A stretch of 64,000 nucleotides of DNA, from NCBI GenBank assembly GCA_965220855.1, contig CBDCQY010000001.1, positions 1,922,001-1,986,000 on the forward strand, written 5' to 3'. A model generated the notes under the pieces. The model did no database searches, was not told where the DNA came from, and worked only from the letters and a program-made list of their open reading frames with translations. This document shows, in pieces, positions 26,935-35,990 of this stretch (position 1 is its first letter; each line of letters begins with the position of its first letter). This stretch comes from Bin95 sp965220855. GTDB lineage: Bacteria; Pseudomonadota; Alphaproteobacteria; Bin95. Position numbers and translations under genes: made by a program.

Positions 26935-28326
26935 ATGGCTGACCGGCAATTCGATCTCGTCGTCATCGGCGGCGGTCCGGGCGGATATGTGGCGGCGATC
27001 CGCGCCGCGCAGCTCGGCATGGCGACCGCGCTGGTCGAGCGCGAGCATCTGGGCGGCATCTGCCTCAACTGGGGCTGCATCCCCACCAAGGCGCTGCTGC
27101 GCACCTCCGAGATCAACCATCTGCTGCACAATCTCGATGCGCACGGGCTGAGCGCCGGCCCGATCTCCTTCGACGCCGCCCGCGCGGTCCGCCGGTCGCG
27201 CAAGGTGGCCGGGCAGCTGTCGCGGGGCGTGGCCCATCTCCTGCGCAAGAACAAGGTCGCGGCGATCGACGGCGCGGGAAGGCTGGCCGGCAAGGGTCGC
27301 GTCGTCGTCGAGAAGGACGGGAAGGAAGTCGCCGCGCTCGCCGCGCCGCATATCGTGCTCGCCACCGGCGCCCGCGCGCGGGGACTGCCGCATATCGAGC
27401 CGGACGGCAAGGCCATCTGGACCTACAAGGAAGCGATGGTTCCCGAAGCCCTGCCGAAAAGCCTGCTGGTGATCGGCTCGGGCGCGATCGGGATGGAGTT
27501 TGCGAGCTTCTACCATGACATGGGCGTGCCGGTGACGGTGGTCGAGATTCTGGACCGCATCCTGCCGGTCGAGGACCCCGACATTTCCGACTTCGCGCTC
27601 AAGGCCTTCCGCAAGCAGGGCATGACGGTGCTGACCGGCGCGGAGGTGACGAAAGTCTCCGGGGGCAAGGCGGTGGTGAAGAAGGCCGACGGCAAGACGG
27701 AGAACGTGGCGGCGGAGCGCACCATTCTCGCCGTCGGCATTACCGGCAATGTCGAGGGGCTGGGCCTGGAGGAGGCCGGCGTCGCGGTCGAGAAGGGCCA
27801 TGTCGTCGTGGACGAGTGGCTCGGCGCCGGCGCGCCCGGCGTCTATGCGATCGGCGATCTGGCGGGGCCGCCATGGCTCGCGCACAAGGCCAGCCATGAG
27901 GGCGTGCTCTGCGTCGAGCGCATCGCCGGCGTCGAGGGGCTGCATCCGCTCGACACGAGCCAGATTCCCGGCTGCACCTATTGCCGCCCGCAGGTGGCGA
28001 GCGTCGGCTACACCGAGCCCGCCGCCATCGCTGCCGGCCATGAGGTGCGCGTCGGGCGCTTCCCCTATGTCGGCAACGGCAAGGCCATCGCGCTCGGCGA
28101 GCCGGAGGGGCTGATCAAGACCGTCTTCGACAAGGCGACCGGCGAGTTGCTCGGCGCGCACATGATCGGCGCCGAGGTGACGGAACTCATCCAGGGCTTT
28201 ACAGTGGCCCGCAAGCTGGAGGCGACCGAGGCCGAACTCATGGACACGGTCTTTCCGCATCCGACGCTCTCCGAAGCGATGCACGAATCGGTGCTGGACG
28301 CCTATGGACGCGCCATCCATTACTGA
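26935..28326 (+). CDS. lpd: Dihydrolipoyl dehydrogenase (E3)
   Basis: A 463-residue FAD/NAD disulfide reductase that reoxidises dihydrolipoamide on E2. FAD-binding GGGPGGYVAA opens the protein. The redox disulfide is Cys43/Cys48 in GGICLNWGCIPTK. The NAD fold has VIGSGAIGMEFASF, and the C-terminal FPHPTLSEAMHE supplies the catalytic His and Glu. It follows pdhC by 18 nt and belongs to the pyruvate dehydrogenase operon. Its last 23 nt overlap lipA. Confidence 0.96.
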   Translation: MADRQFDLVVIGGGPGGYVAAIRAAQLGMATALVEREHLGGICLNWGCIPTKALLRTSEINHLLHNLDAHGLSAGPISFDAARAVRRSRKVAGQLSRGVAHLLRKNKVAAIDGAGRLAGKGRVVVEKDGKEVAALAAPHIVLATGARARGLPHIEPDGKAIWTYKEAMVPEALPKSLLVIGSGAIGMEFASFYHDMGVPVTVVEILDRILPVEDPDISDFALKAFRKQGMTVLTGAEVTKVSGGKAVVKKADGKTENVAAERTILAVGITGNVEGLGLEEAGVAVEKGHVVVDEWLGAGAPGVYAIGDLAGPPWLAHKASHEGVLCVERIAGVEGLHPLDTSQIPGCTYCRPQVASVGYTEPAAIAAGHEVRVGRFPYVGNGKAIALGEPEGLIKTVFDKATGELLGAHMIGAEVTELIQGFTVARKLEATEAELMDTVFPHPTLSEAMHESVLDAYGRAIHY

Positions 28327-29257
28327 CCCCGGCCCCGCGCCGGCGCGCGCCTTCCGGCATCCCGAGAAGCGCAACCGGCCGGACCGTCCGAGCCCGCGCA
28401 AGCCCGCCTGGATCCGGGTGAAGGCGCCGGTCTCGCGCGCCTATGCCGAGACGCGCCGGATCGTGCGCGAGCACGGCCTCGCCACCGTCTGCGAGGAGGC
28501 CGGCTGCCCGAATATCGGCGAGTGCTGGGCGGCGCGCCACGCCACGATGATGATCCTCGGCGCGATCTGCACCCGCGCCTGCGGCTTCTGCAATGTCGCC
28601 ACCGGCAAGCCCGGCGCGCTCGACCCGGCGGAGCCGGAGAATGTCGGCAAGGCGGTCGCCCGGCTGGGGCTTGCCCATATCGTGGTGACCTCGGTGGACC
28701 GGGACGATCTGCCGGACGGCGGCGCGGCGCAGTTCGCCGAGACCGTCGGCTGGATTCGCAGCTACGCCCCCGACACGACCGTCGAGCTGCTGACGCCGGA
28801 CTTCCTGCGCAAGCCGGGCGCGCTGGAGACGGTCATCCGGGCGAAGCCGGATGTCTTCAACCACAATCTGGAGACTGTGCCGGGGCTCTACAGCGAGGTC
28901 CGGCCGGGGGCGCGCTACTATCACAGCGTGCGGCTGCTGGACCGGGCCAAGGCGCTCGCTCCGAGCCTGTTCACCAAGTCCGGCATCATGGTCGGGCTCG
29001 GCGAGACGCGCGCCCAGGTGGCGCAGGTGATGGACGATCTGCGCTCGGCGGATGTCGATTTCCTGACCATCGGCCAATATCTCCAGCCGACGCCGAAACA
29101 TCTGCCGGTGGACCGCTTCGTGACGCCGGAGGAGTTCGAGGGCTATGCGGCGCTCGCCAGGGCCAAGGGCTTCCTGCTGGTCTCGGCCTCGCCGCTCACC
29201 CGGTCCTCCTATCACGCCGACGCAGACTTCGCCCGGCTGAAGGCGGCGCGCGGCTGA
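28304..29257 (+). CDS. lipA: Lipoyl synthase
   Basis: A 317-residue radical-SAM enzyme that inserts two sulfurs into octanoyl groups on lipoyl domains. Both iron-sulfur sets are visible: auxiliary cluster Cys63, Cys68 and Cys74 (CEEAGCPNIGEC) and the SAM cluster Cys89-x3-Cys93-x2-Cys96 (CTRACGFC). A C-terminal RSSYHAD supplies the serine ligand to the auxiliary cluster. It overlaps lpd by 23 nt and shares a TGATG junction with the next gene. Position next to pdhB and pdhC, which carry its substrate domains, fits function. Confidence 0.96.
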   Translation: MDAPSITDPGPAPARAFRHPEKRNRPDRPSPRKPAWIRVKAPVSRAYAETRRIVREHGLATVCEEAGCPNIGECWAARHATMMILGAICTRACGFCNVATGKPGALDPAEPENVGKAVARLGLAHIVVTSVDRDDLPDGGAAQFAETVGWIRSYAPDTTVELLTPDFLRKPGALETVIRAKPDVFNHNLETVPGLYSEVRPGARYYHSVRLLDRAKALAPSLFTKSGIMVGLGETRAQVAQVMDDLRSADVDFLTIGQYLQPTPKHLPVDRFVTPEEFEGYAALARAKGFLLVSASPLTRSSYHADADFARLKAARG

Positions 29258-29715
29258 TGCAGGTCCACAGCGAGCGCCGCCTGCTGCCCTATTCGCAGCA
29301 GGAGATGTTCGCGCTCGTGGCCGATATCGAGCGCTATCCGGAGTTCCTGCCCTGGTGCGTCGGCGCGCGCATCCGGCGGCGAGAGGGCGCGGTCGTCGTC
29401 GCCGACCTGCGGGTGCGCTTCGGCGTGCTTTCCGAGACCTTCACCTCCCGCGTCACGCTCCGGGCGCCGGAGCGCATCGATATCGGCTATGCGCACGGGC
29501 CGCTGCGCCGCATGGCGACCCACTGGCGCTTCGCGCCCGCGCCCGACGGCAGCGAGGTGGAGTTCCGCACCGAATACGAGTTCCGCTCCCGCCTGCTGGG
29601 CGGGGTCGCGATGCGCTTCTTCCAGGAGGTCGCCAAACGCATGGCCGGCGCCTTCGAGGCGCGGGCGCACGCCCTGCATGGCGCCGAGGCGGACAAGCAG
29701 CGCATTTCGGCGTAG
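29257..29715 (+). CDS. COQ10/RatA-type START-domain protein
   Basis: A 152-residue single-domain polyketide-cyclase/START (ubiquinone-binding COQ10-like) protein. It begins MQVHSERRLLPYSQQEMF and contains LVADIERYPEFLPWC and EYEFRSRLLGGVAMRFF, a pattern shared by COQ10 and RatA. COQ10 proteins bind ubiquinone or its precursors and support respiration; the RatA toxin activity reported in E. coli is an alternative name for the same fold. Its start is coupled to lipA (TGATG), a common alphaproteobacterial pairing. Confidence 0.88.
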   Translation: MQVHSERRLLPYSQQEMFALVADIERYPEFLPWCVGARIRRREGAVVVADLRVRFGVLSETFTSRVTLRAPERIDIGYAHGPLRRMATHWRFAPAPDGSEVEFRTEYEFRSRLLGGVAMRFFQEVAKRMAGAFEARAHALHGAEADKQRISA

Positions 29716-29760
29716 CCCGCCCGCCTTTCCGTGATATTGTGACGCAGGGAACGGAGCCGG

Positions 29761-29779
29761 GGCCGGCATCCTGCCGGCC
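29761..29779 (+). terminator. Perfect 7-bp hairpin, possible terminator
   Basis: GGCCGGC and GCCGGCC flank a five-base loop in the 96-nt gap between the COQ10-like gene and the ABC importer operon. It is followed by TTGGG rather than a T-tract, so it may be a weak or Rho-assisted terminator, or a leader hairpin of the downstream operon. Confidence 0.3.
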
Positions 29780-29811
29780 TTGGGCGTGCGCGCTCCCGAG
29801 GGAGAGGCAAG

Positions 29812-31068
29812 ATGGTCAAGCGGAGCATGATGAACCGACGCCGTTTCGTGCAGACGGCCGCGCTGGGCGCGGGGGCGGCTGCGGCTTCGACGGTCTTCCC
29901 GGCCGTCTCGGCCGAAGGCGCGGGCGAGATCCTGGTCGGCGGACTGCACGATCTTTCCGGCTTCATCGATTTCGCCGGCATTCCGATGAACCAGATCATG
30001 CTGATGGCGATCGAGGAGATCAACGCGGCCGGCGGTCTGCTGGGGCGCGAGGTCAAGGGCGTCGTTTACGATCCGCAGTCCAACATGTCGCTCTATTCGC
30101 AATACGCCACGCAGCTGGCGCTGAAGGACAAGGTGGCGGTGGTCATGGGCGGCATCACCAGCGCCAGCCGCGAGACCATCCGCCCGATCTTCCACCGCTT
30201 CAAGACGCTCTACTTCTACAACACGCTTTACGAGGGCGGCGTGTGCGACCGCAACGAGATCACGCTCGGCACGACGCCGGCCCAGACGGTCGAGCAGCTG
30301 GTGCCGCATGTGATGAAGCTCTGGGGCAAGAAGGTCTATACCATCGCCGCCGACTACAATTACGGCCAGATCACCGCCGCCTGGGTCAAGCGCTATGTCG
30401 AGCAGAATGGCGGCGAGGTGCTGGCGACCGACTTCTTCCCCCTCGATGTCACCAATTTCGGACCGACCATCTCCAAGATTCAGGAGGCGAAGCCGGATCT
30501 GGTGATGTCGGTGCTGGTGGGCACCGGTCATCTCGGCTTCTACAACCAGTGGGCCGCGGGCGGCATGAAGAACGAGATCCCGATGGCCTCGACCACCTTC
30601 GGCGCCGCCGGCGCGGAGATCGAGATCGTCAAGCCGGAAGTCGCGAACGGCATCATTACCAGCTATGGCTACTATCCGCAGATCGACACGCCGGCCAACA
30701 AGGCCTGGGTCGAGGCGGTGGCGAAGCGCTATCCGGACGACACGCCGTTCCTGACCGAGCTCTCCGCCTTCACCTGGGAGGGCATGATGATCTGGGCCGA
30801 CGCGGTGCGCACCGCCGGCACGCTCGATCGCAATGCGCTCATCGAGGTCATGGAGTCGGGCAAGACCTACGACTTCCCCTCCGGCCAGGTGACCATCGAC
30901 CGCAAGACGCATCACGCGATCCGCGATGTCTATGTCGCCGACCTCCAGGACAAGCAGTTCGTTATCAAGGAGAAGTTCTCGCAGGTGCAGCCGGCGGACA
31001 CGCAACTGGTCTGCGATCTGGAAGCGAACCCGAACGCCAACAAGCATTACGAGATATCGCTCGAATAG
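29812..31068 (+). CDS. ABC importer substrate-binding protein, urea/short-chain amide type
   Basis: A 418-residue periplasmic binding protein of the branched-chain amino acid/urea/amide class (AmiC, FmdD and UrtA relatives). The N-terminus has a twin-arginine signal (MNRRRFVQTAALGAG) and a cleavage region near AVSAEG. The core has HDLSGFIDFAG, GGITSASRETIRPIF, LYFYNTLYEGGVCDRN, YTIAADYNYGQITAAW and a C-terminal HHAIRDVYVADLQD. ATG 29812 follows GGAGAGG; ATG 29827 is an alternative. It leads an operon with two permeases, two ATPases and an amidase, so the ligand is probably an amide, but this is inferred from context. Confidence 0.9.
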   Translation: MVKRSMMNRRRFVQTAALGAGAAAASTVFPAVSAEGAGEILVGGLHDLSGFIDFAGIPMNQIMLMAIEEINAAGGLLGREVKGVVYDPQSNMSLYSQYATQLALKDKVAVVMGGITSASRETIRPIFHRFKTLYFYNTLYEGGVCDRNEITLGTTPAQTVEQLVPHVMKLWGKKVYTIAADYNYGQITAAWVKRYVEQNGGEVLATDFFPLDVTNFGPTISKIQEAKPDLVMSVLVGTGHLGFYNQWAAGGMKNEIPMASTTFGAAGAEIEIVKPEVANGIITSYGYYPQIDTPANKAWVEAVAKRYPDDTPFLTELSAFTWEGMMIWADAVRTAGTLDRNALIEVMESGKTYDFPSGQVTIDRKTHHAIRDVYVADLQDKQFVIKEKFSQVQPADTQLVCDLEANPNANKHYEISLE

Positions 31069-31099
31069 CGTCCCTCTCCGGCGTCGGAGGCGCTTCCGC

Positions 31100-31966
31100 A
31101 TGGATTATGCGCTGATCGTCATCATCGAGCTGTTGCGGGCGGTCGCGGGGCTGGCGCTCATCGCGGCCGGCCTCGCGATCATCTTCGGCATGATGCGGGT
31201 CATCAACATCGCCCATGGCGAGTTCCTGATGCTGGGCGGCTATACGGTGGTGCTGACCACCAAGCTCGGCGTCAATCTCTGGGTGGCGATGCTGGTGCTG
31301 GCGCCGCTGGTCGTGGGCGTGTTCGGCGTCATCGTGGAGCGCTGCATCGTCCAGTTCCTCTATAACCGGCTGCTGGACTCGATCCTCGCGACCTGGGGGC
31401 TGAGCCTCCTGATCGTCGGTTTCGTCACCGTCGTGTTCGGCAACACGGTGGAGGGCGTGACCACGCCGCTCGGCGGCTTCGAGATCGGGGACTACAAGAT
31501 CGCCAGCTATACGCTGGTGCTGATCGCCGCCGCCGCGCTCATCATGCTCGCGATCTATCTCGGGCTGAAACACACCCGCTTCGGCCTGATCGCGCGCTCG
31601 ACCATGCAGAATCCGAACATGGCGGAGGCGCTCGGCGTCAATTCCCGCATCGTCTATATGGCGACCTTCGGCATCGGGGCCGCGCTCGCCGGCCTGGCGG
31701 GCGGCCTGCTGGCCCCGATCGCCGGCGTGGTGCCCAGCATGGGCGTCTATTATATCGGTCAGGCGTTCATCACCGTGGTGACCGGCGGGGCGGCCATCGT
31801 CGCCGGCACGGTCAGCGCCTCGACCATGCTCGGCGCGCTCAGCCAGAGCGTCACCTTCATCTCCGGGCCCGTCTTCGGCGATGCGGCGCTGCTGCTGGTG
31901 GCGCTGGTGCTGCTGCGGCTGCTGCCGCAGGGCATTACCGGGCGCCTGTTCACGCGCAGCATCTGA
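31100..31966 (+). CDS. ABC importer permease, LivH type
   Basis: A 288-residue polytopic inner-membrane permease of the branched-chain amino acid/urea family. It begins MDYALIVIIELLRAVAG and has about eight hydrophobic segments. Family motifs are MMRVINIAHGEFLMLGGY near the start and LGVNSRIVYMATFGIGAALAGLAGGL in the second half, which includes the loop that contacts the ATPase. ATG 31100 is the first start after the binding-protein stop, 31 nt away. Confidence 0.92.
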   Translation: MDYALIVIIELLRAVAGLALIAAGLAIIFGMMRVINIAHGEFLMLGGYTVVLTTKLGVNLWVAMLVLAPLVVGVFGVIVERCIVQFLYNRLLDSILATWGLSLLIVGFVTVVFGNTVEGVTTPLGGFEIGDYKIASYTLVLIAAAALIMLAIYLGLKHTRFGLIARSTMQNPNMAEALGVNSRIVYMATFGIGAALAGLAGGLLAPIAGVVPSMGVYYIGQAFITVVTGGAAIVAGTVSASTMLGALSQSVTFISGPVFGDAALLLVALVLLRLLPQGITGRLFTRSI

Positions 31967-31972
31967 TCGGCG

Positions 31973-32989
31973 ATGACCGGCTCGCGATACTGGTTGGGCG
32001 TGGCGGCGACGGCGGCGCTCCTGCTCGCCATCCTGATCCTTGCGCCGCTCTGGTTCGACCTCTTCCAGGTGCTCCAGATGACGCAATATGTAGTGCTGTC
32101 GATCTATGCGCTCAGCCTCGCCTATATCTGGGGTTTCGGCGGCATCGTCAGCTTCGGGCAGGCGGGCTTCTTCGGCCTCGGCGGCTACGCCTTCGCGGTC
32201 GTCGCCATCAATATGGGCGAGACGACCTTGCCCTTCCTGCTGGCGGTCGGCATCTGCTTCCTGTTCGCGCTGGCGCTCGGCTATTTCATGTTTTACGGGC
32301 GCTTGAGCGATGTCTATCTGGGCGTCGTCACCCTGGTGGTGACGCTCATCATGTGGAAGCTGATCAACCACACCGCCGGCCCGGAATACGCCATCGGCTC
32401 GGCCCGGCTCGGCGGCTTCAACGGCATTCCGAGCATCCCGATCATGCGGGTTCCGTTCACCGAGCGGGAAATGGACCCCGCAGAGATGTTCCGATATTTC
32501 ATGGGATTCCTGATCTTCGTTTATCTGATGCTTCATGTGCTGATCCGCTCCCATTTCGGGCGGGTGGCGATCGGCATTCGCGAGAACGAGTTGCGCGCCA
32601 GCCTGCTGGGTTTCGACGTCCGCCGCTACAAGCTGCTGGTGTTCGCCATCGGCGGCGCGCTCGGCGGCGCGTCGGGCGCCATGTGGGCGACCTATCAGAC
32701 CTTCATCGATCCCAACGCCTTCAGCCTGGAGATGTCGGCCAAATGCCTTATCTGGGTCATGGCGGGCGGCGTCGGCACGCTGATCGGGCCGATCGTGGGC
32801 GTGGTGGCGCTGCAATATCTGTCGTTGAAGCTGGGCGAGGCGGCGCTGGTCAACAATCTGGTCGTTCTGGGCGCGGTGCTCATCCTGCTGGTGCTGGCGA
32901 TGCCGCGCGGCATCGTCCCGACCCTGCGGGACTGGCTGCAGGGCGCGCTCGACCGGGCCGGCGGGCGCGGGCGGAGCGGCGCGGAATGA
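31973..32989 (+). CDS. ABC importer permease, LivM type
   Basis: A 338-residue second permease of the same importer. Hydrophobic segments start at about residue 10. Typical LivM motifs are IWGFGGIVSFGQAGFFGLGGYAF and GIRENELRASLLGFDVRRYKLLVFAIGGALGG. It lies 6 nt after the first permease and overlaps the ATPase gene as ATGA, so the genes are translated together. Confidence 0.93.
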   Translation: MTGSRYWLGVAATAALLLAILILAPLWFDLFQVLQMTQYVVLSIYALSLAYIWGFGGIVSFGQAGFFGLGGYAFAVVAINMGETTLPFLLAVGICFLFALALGYFMFYGRLSDVYLGVVTLVVTLIMWKLINHTAGPEYAIGSARLGGFNGIPSIPIMRVPFTEREMDPAEMFRYFMGFLIFVYLMLHVLIRSHFGRVAIGIRENELRASLLGFDVRRYKLLVFAIGGALGGASGAMWATYQTFIDPNAFSLEMSAKCLIWVMAGGVGTLIGPIVGVVALQYLSLKLGEAALVNNLVVLGAVLILLVLAMPRGIVPTLRDWLQGALDRAGGRGRSGAE

Positions 32990-33717
32990 GCGACGCCGCG
33001 ATCCTCGCCACGCGCGGCCTCACCATGCGCTTCGGCGGCGTGATCGCTGTGGATGCGGTCGATTTCCGCGTCGCGCCCGGCGAGCTGCGCTGCCTCATCG
33101 GGCCGAACGGGGCCGGCAAGAGCACCTTCTTCAAATGCCTGATCGGCCAGTTGCGGCCGACCGGGGGCGCGATCCTGTTCGACGGCCATGAAATCGGCGG
33201 CCGACACACGCATCGCATCGTGTCGGAGGGCATCGGCATCAAGACCCAGGTGCCGGCGCTCTTCGACGGCCTGACCGCCTTCCAGAACGTCGAGCTTTCC
33301 GCGAGCCGGCGCAACCGCCCGGCGGCGGCGGCGCGGCTCGCCCGGCAGATGCTGGAATGGATGGATGTCGGGGCGCTCGCCGCAAGCGTGGTGGGGACGC
33401 TCTCGCACGGCCAGCGCCAGCTTGTGGAGCTGGCGATGGTGCTGGCCGGGCGCCCGCGCCTGGTGCTGCTGGACGAGCCGGCGGCGGGCATGGCCGGGGA
33501 GGAGCGCGCGCGCCTCGCCCGCCTGGTGCGCGGCCTTGCCGGCGAGACGACGCTGGTCGTGGTCGAGCACGACATGGAGTTCATCAAGGACATCGCCACG
33601 CTGGTGACGGTGTTCCATCGCGGCCGGGTGTTCGCCGAAGGGCCGGTGGACGACATCATGGCCCATGCGGAAGTGCAGGACATCTATCTGGGGAAAGAGG
33701 GCCATGGCGCTGCTTGA
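32986..33717 (+). CDS. ABC importer ATPase, LivG type
   Basis: A 243-residue ATP-binding subunit with all core motifs: Walker A GPNGAGKST, signature LSHGQRQ, Walker B LVLLDEPAAGM, and the switch His in VVEHDMEFI. It ends with IYLGKE as in LivG and UrtD. It would pair with the next ATPase as a heterodimer under the two permeases. Its start overlaps the upstream stop by 4 nt and its end overlaps the next gene by 14 nt. Confidence 0.94.
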   Translation: MSDAAILATRGLTMRFGGVIAVDAVDFRVAPGELRCLIGPNGAGKSTFFKCLIGQLRPTGGAILFDGHEIGGRHTHRIVSEGIGIKTQVPALFDGLTAFQNVELSASRRNRPAAAARLARQMLEWMDVGALAASVVGTLSHGQRQLVELAMVLAGRPRLVLLDEPAAGMAGEERARLARLVRGLAGETTLVVVEHDMEFIKDIATLVTVFHRGRVFAEGPVDDIMAHAEVQDIYLGKEGHGAA

Positions 33718-34420
33718 GATCGGCGGCCTGCGCGCGGCCTACGGTCCCGTTCCGGTGCTGCACGGGGTCGCGTTCGAGGTCGAGGAGGGCGAGCTGGTCG
33801 GCGTGCTCGGCCATAACGGCATGGGCAAGACGACGCTGTTGCGCGCCATCATGGGCTTCGTGCGCGTGACCGGCGGCAGCATCCGTTTCGGCGGGCGTGA
33901 GGTCGGGCGGCTGGCGGCCTGGCGCCGGGCCAGGCTCGGCATGGCGCTGGTGCCCCAGGGGCGGGAGATCTTCCCCAATCTCACCGTGCGCGAAAACATG
34001 CAGGTCGGGGTCGCCCGCGGCGACAGTGCAGCGGAGCGCATTGAGGAGGCGCTCGGCTATTTCCCGCGCCTCGGCGAATTGCTGGACCGTCGCGGCGGCG
34101 CGCTCAGCGGCGGCGAGCAGCAATTGCTGGCGCTGGCGCGGTGCCTGTGCGCGCGTCCCTCGCTGGTGCTGCTGGACGAGCCGACCGAGGGCATCCAGCC
34201 CTCGATCATCCAGGAGATCGCCGCCGTGGTGACGGAGTTGCGCGCACGCCGGAAACTGACCGTCGTCCTGGTGGAACAGAACCTGGACTTCATCGCCGGG
34301 CTCGCGGAGCGCGTGCTCATCCTGCAGAAAGGCCAAATCACCCGCGAGGTGACGGGGCGCGATCTGGAGAACGCCGAGATGATGAGCGCCTATACCGGGT
34401 TCGGCAACAACACGCAGTGA
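33704..34420 (+). CDS. ABC importer ATPase, LivF type
   Basis: A 238-residue ATP-binding subunit with Walker A GHNGMGKTT, signature LSGGEQQ, Walker B LVLLDEPTEGIQPS and VLVEQNLDF. The EPTEGIQPSI sequence is typical of UrtE/LivF-like subunits. ATG 33704 is inside the end of the previous ATPase gene; a longer in-frame start would add 13 non-conserved residues. The amidase gene follows after 17 nt, without room for a separate promoter. Confidence 0.94.
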   Translation: MALLEIGGLRAAYGPVPVLHGVAFEVEEGELVGVLGHNGMGKTTLLRAIMGFVRVTGGSIRFGGREVGRLAAWRRARLGMALVPQGREIFPNLTVRENMQVGVARGDSAAERIEEALGYFPRLGELLDRRGGALSGGEQQLLALARCLCARPSLVLLDEPTEGIQPSIIQEIAAVVTELRARRKLTVVLVEQNLDFIAGLAERVLILQKGQITREVTGRDLENAEMMSAYTGFGNNTQ

Positions 34421-34437
34421 GCGCGAGGGAGAAGGAA

Positions 34438-35952
34438 ATGCCAGTACAGATGCCGACGGCCGAGCAGCTTCGCGATGTCGCCGACGAGGTCGGGCTGTCG
34501 CTGAGCGACGGCGATGTGGAGTCCTTTCTCGGACTGATCGCCGGCAGCATCGAGGCCTATAACGTCGTGGACGCGATGCCCGACAATCTGCCGCGCGTGC
34601 GCTATCCGCGCCTGCCGGGCTACCGCCCGGAGGGCGAGGAGAACCGCTACAACGCCTGGTATGTGAAGACCCGCATCGAGGGCGCAGCCGAAGGCAAGCT
34701 CAAGGGCAAAAGGGTCGCGCTCAAGGACAATGTCATGCTGGCCGGCGTGCCGATGATGAACGGCGCGGCGACGTTGGAGGGCTATGTGCCGGATGTCGAT
34801 GCGACCATCGTCGAGCGGCTGCTGGACGCCGGCGCGACCATCGAGGGCAAGGCGCATTGCGAGAATTTCTGCCTCTCCGGCGGCAGCCACACCAACGCCA
34901 CGGGCCCCGTGCACAATCCGCGCCGCATGGGCTATTCCGCCGGCGGCTCGTCCTCCGGTTCGGCCGCGCTGGTGGCGGCCCGCGAGGTCGATATGGCGGT
35001 CGGCGGCGACCAGGGCGGCTCGATCCGCATGCCGGCGGCCTATTGCGGCATCTATGGCATGAAGCCGACGCATGGGCTGGTGCCCTATACCGGCATCATG
35101 CCGATCGAGATCTATGTCGATCACACCGGCCCGATGACGGCCTCGGTCAGCGACAATGCGCTGATGCTGGAAGTGATGGCCGGTTCCGACGGCATCGATC
35201 CGAGACAGTACGATGTCGAGACGCACGCCTATTCCGAACTGCTGGAGGGCGGCGTGGCCGGCATGAAGATCGGCGTGCTGAGGGAGGGCTTCGGGCTTGC
35301 GAATTCCGAGCCGGATGTCGATGCGGCGAACCGCAAGGCGGCCGAACTCTTCGCCCGGATGGGCGCGGAAGTGGCCGAGGTCTCGGTGCCGATGCACGCG
35401 GCCGGGGCCGCGATCTGGACGCCCATCGGCGTCGAGGGGCTGACGCAGACCATGATGTGGGGCGACGGCTACGGCCACAGCCGCCAGGACCTCTATGTCA
35501 CCGGCCTGATGGACTTCCACCATCGCTGGCGCGAGCGCGCGGACCAGATGTCCGAGACCACCAAGCTGTTCACCATGCTCGGCACCTATGTCCGCAACCA
35601 GTATGGTCTGCGCTACTACGGCAAGGGGGTCAATCTCTCGCGCCGGCTGGCGGGCGCCTACGACAAGGCGCTGGCGGAATGCGACCTGCTGCTGCTGCCG
35701 ACCGTGCCGCTGAAGGCGACGCCGCTGCCGGCCCCGGACGCCTCGCGCGAGGAATATGTGCAGCGCGCGCTGGAGATGATCGCCAACACCGCGCCCTTCG
35801 ACATCACCCACCACCCGGCGATGTCGCTGCCCTGCGGCATGAGCGACGGGCTGCCCGTCGGCATGATGCTGGTCGGCGGGCGCTACGCCGAGGCCACCAT
35901 TTATCGCGCCGCTTACGCCTTCGAGCAGGCCGAGGACTGGACCCGGCTCTGA
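34438..35952 (+). CDS. Amidase of the nitrile hydratase-associated type
   Basis: A 504-residue amidase-signature enzyme close to the Rhodococcus amidases that act after nitrile hydratase. The catalytic set falls at the same residue numbers as I recall for those enzymes: Lys96 in VALKDN, Ser171 in GGSSSGSAAL, Asp191 and nucleophile Ser195 in GGDQGGSIRMPAA. An N-terminal alpha-helical domain of about 80 residues precedes the core, also as in that subtype. It hydrolyses an aliphatic or aryl amide to acid and ammonia. It follows an importer operon after 17 nt with an AAGGA ribosome site. No nitrile hydratase gene is in the window, so the amide itself may be the nutrient. Confidence 0.92.
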   Translation: MPVQMPTAEQLRDVADEVGLSLSDGDVESFLGLIAGSIEAYNVVDAMPDNLPRVRYPRLPGYRPEGEENRYNAWYVKTRIEGAAEGKLKGKRVALKDNVMLAGVPMMNGAATLEGYVPDVDATIVERLLDAGATIEGKAHCENFCLSGGSHTNATGPVHNPRRMGYSAGGSSSGSAALVAAREVDMAVGGDQGGSIRMPAAYCGIYGMKPTHGLVPYTGIMPIEIYVDHTGPMTASVSDNALMLEVMAGSDGIDPRQYDVETHAYSELLEGGVAGMKIGVLREGFGLANSEPDVDAANRKAAELFARMGAEVAEVSVPMHAAGAAIWTPIGVEGLTQTMMWGDGYGHSRQDLYVTGLMDFHHRWRERADQMSETTKLFTMLGTYVRNQYGLRYYGKGVNLSRRLAGAYDKALAECDLLLLPTVPLKATPLPAPDASREEYVQRALEMIANTAPFDITHHPAMSLPCGMSDGLPVGMMLVGGRYAEATIYRAAYAFEQAEDWTRL

Positions 35953-35965
35953 GCCCGGTCGGCCG

Positions 35966-35990
35966 ACGGGGCCGGCCGGGCCGGCTCCGT
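35966..35990. terminator. Hairpin between convergent amidase and nrdJ genes
   Basis: An 11-nt arm at 35966-35976 pairs with 35980-35990, with one G-T wobble and a three-base loop. It fills the gap between the amidase stop and the nrdJ stop, and could end transcription from either side. There is no T-tract, so strength is uncertain. Confidence 0.42.
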
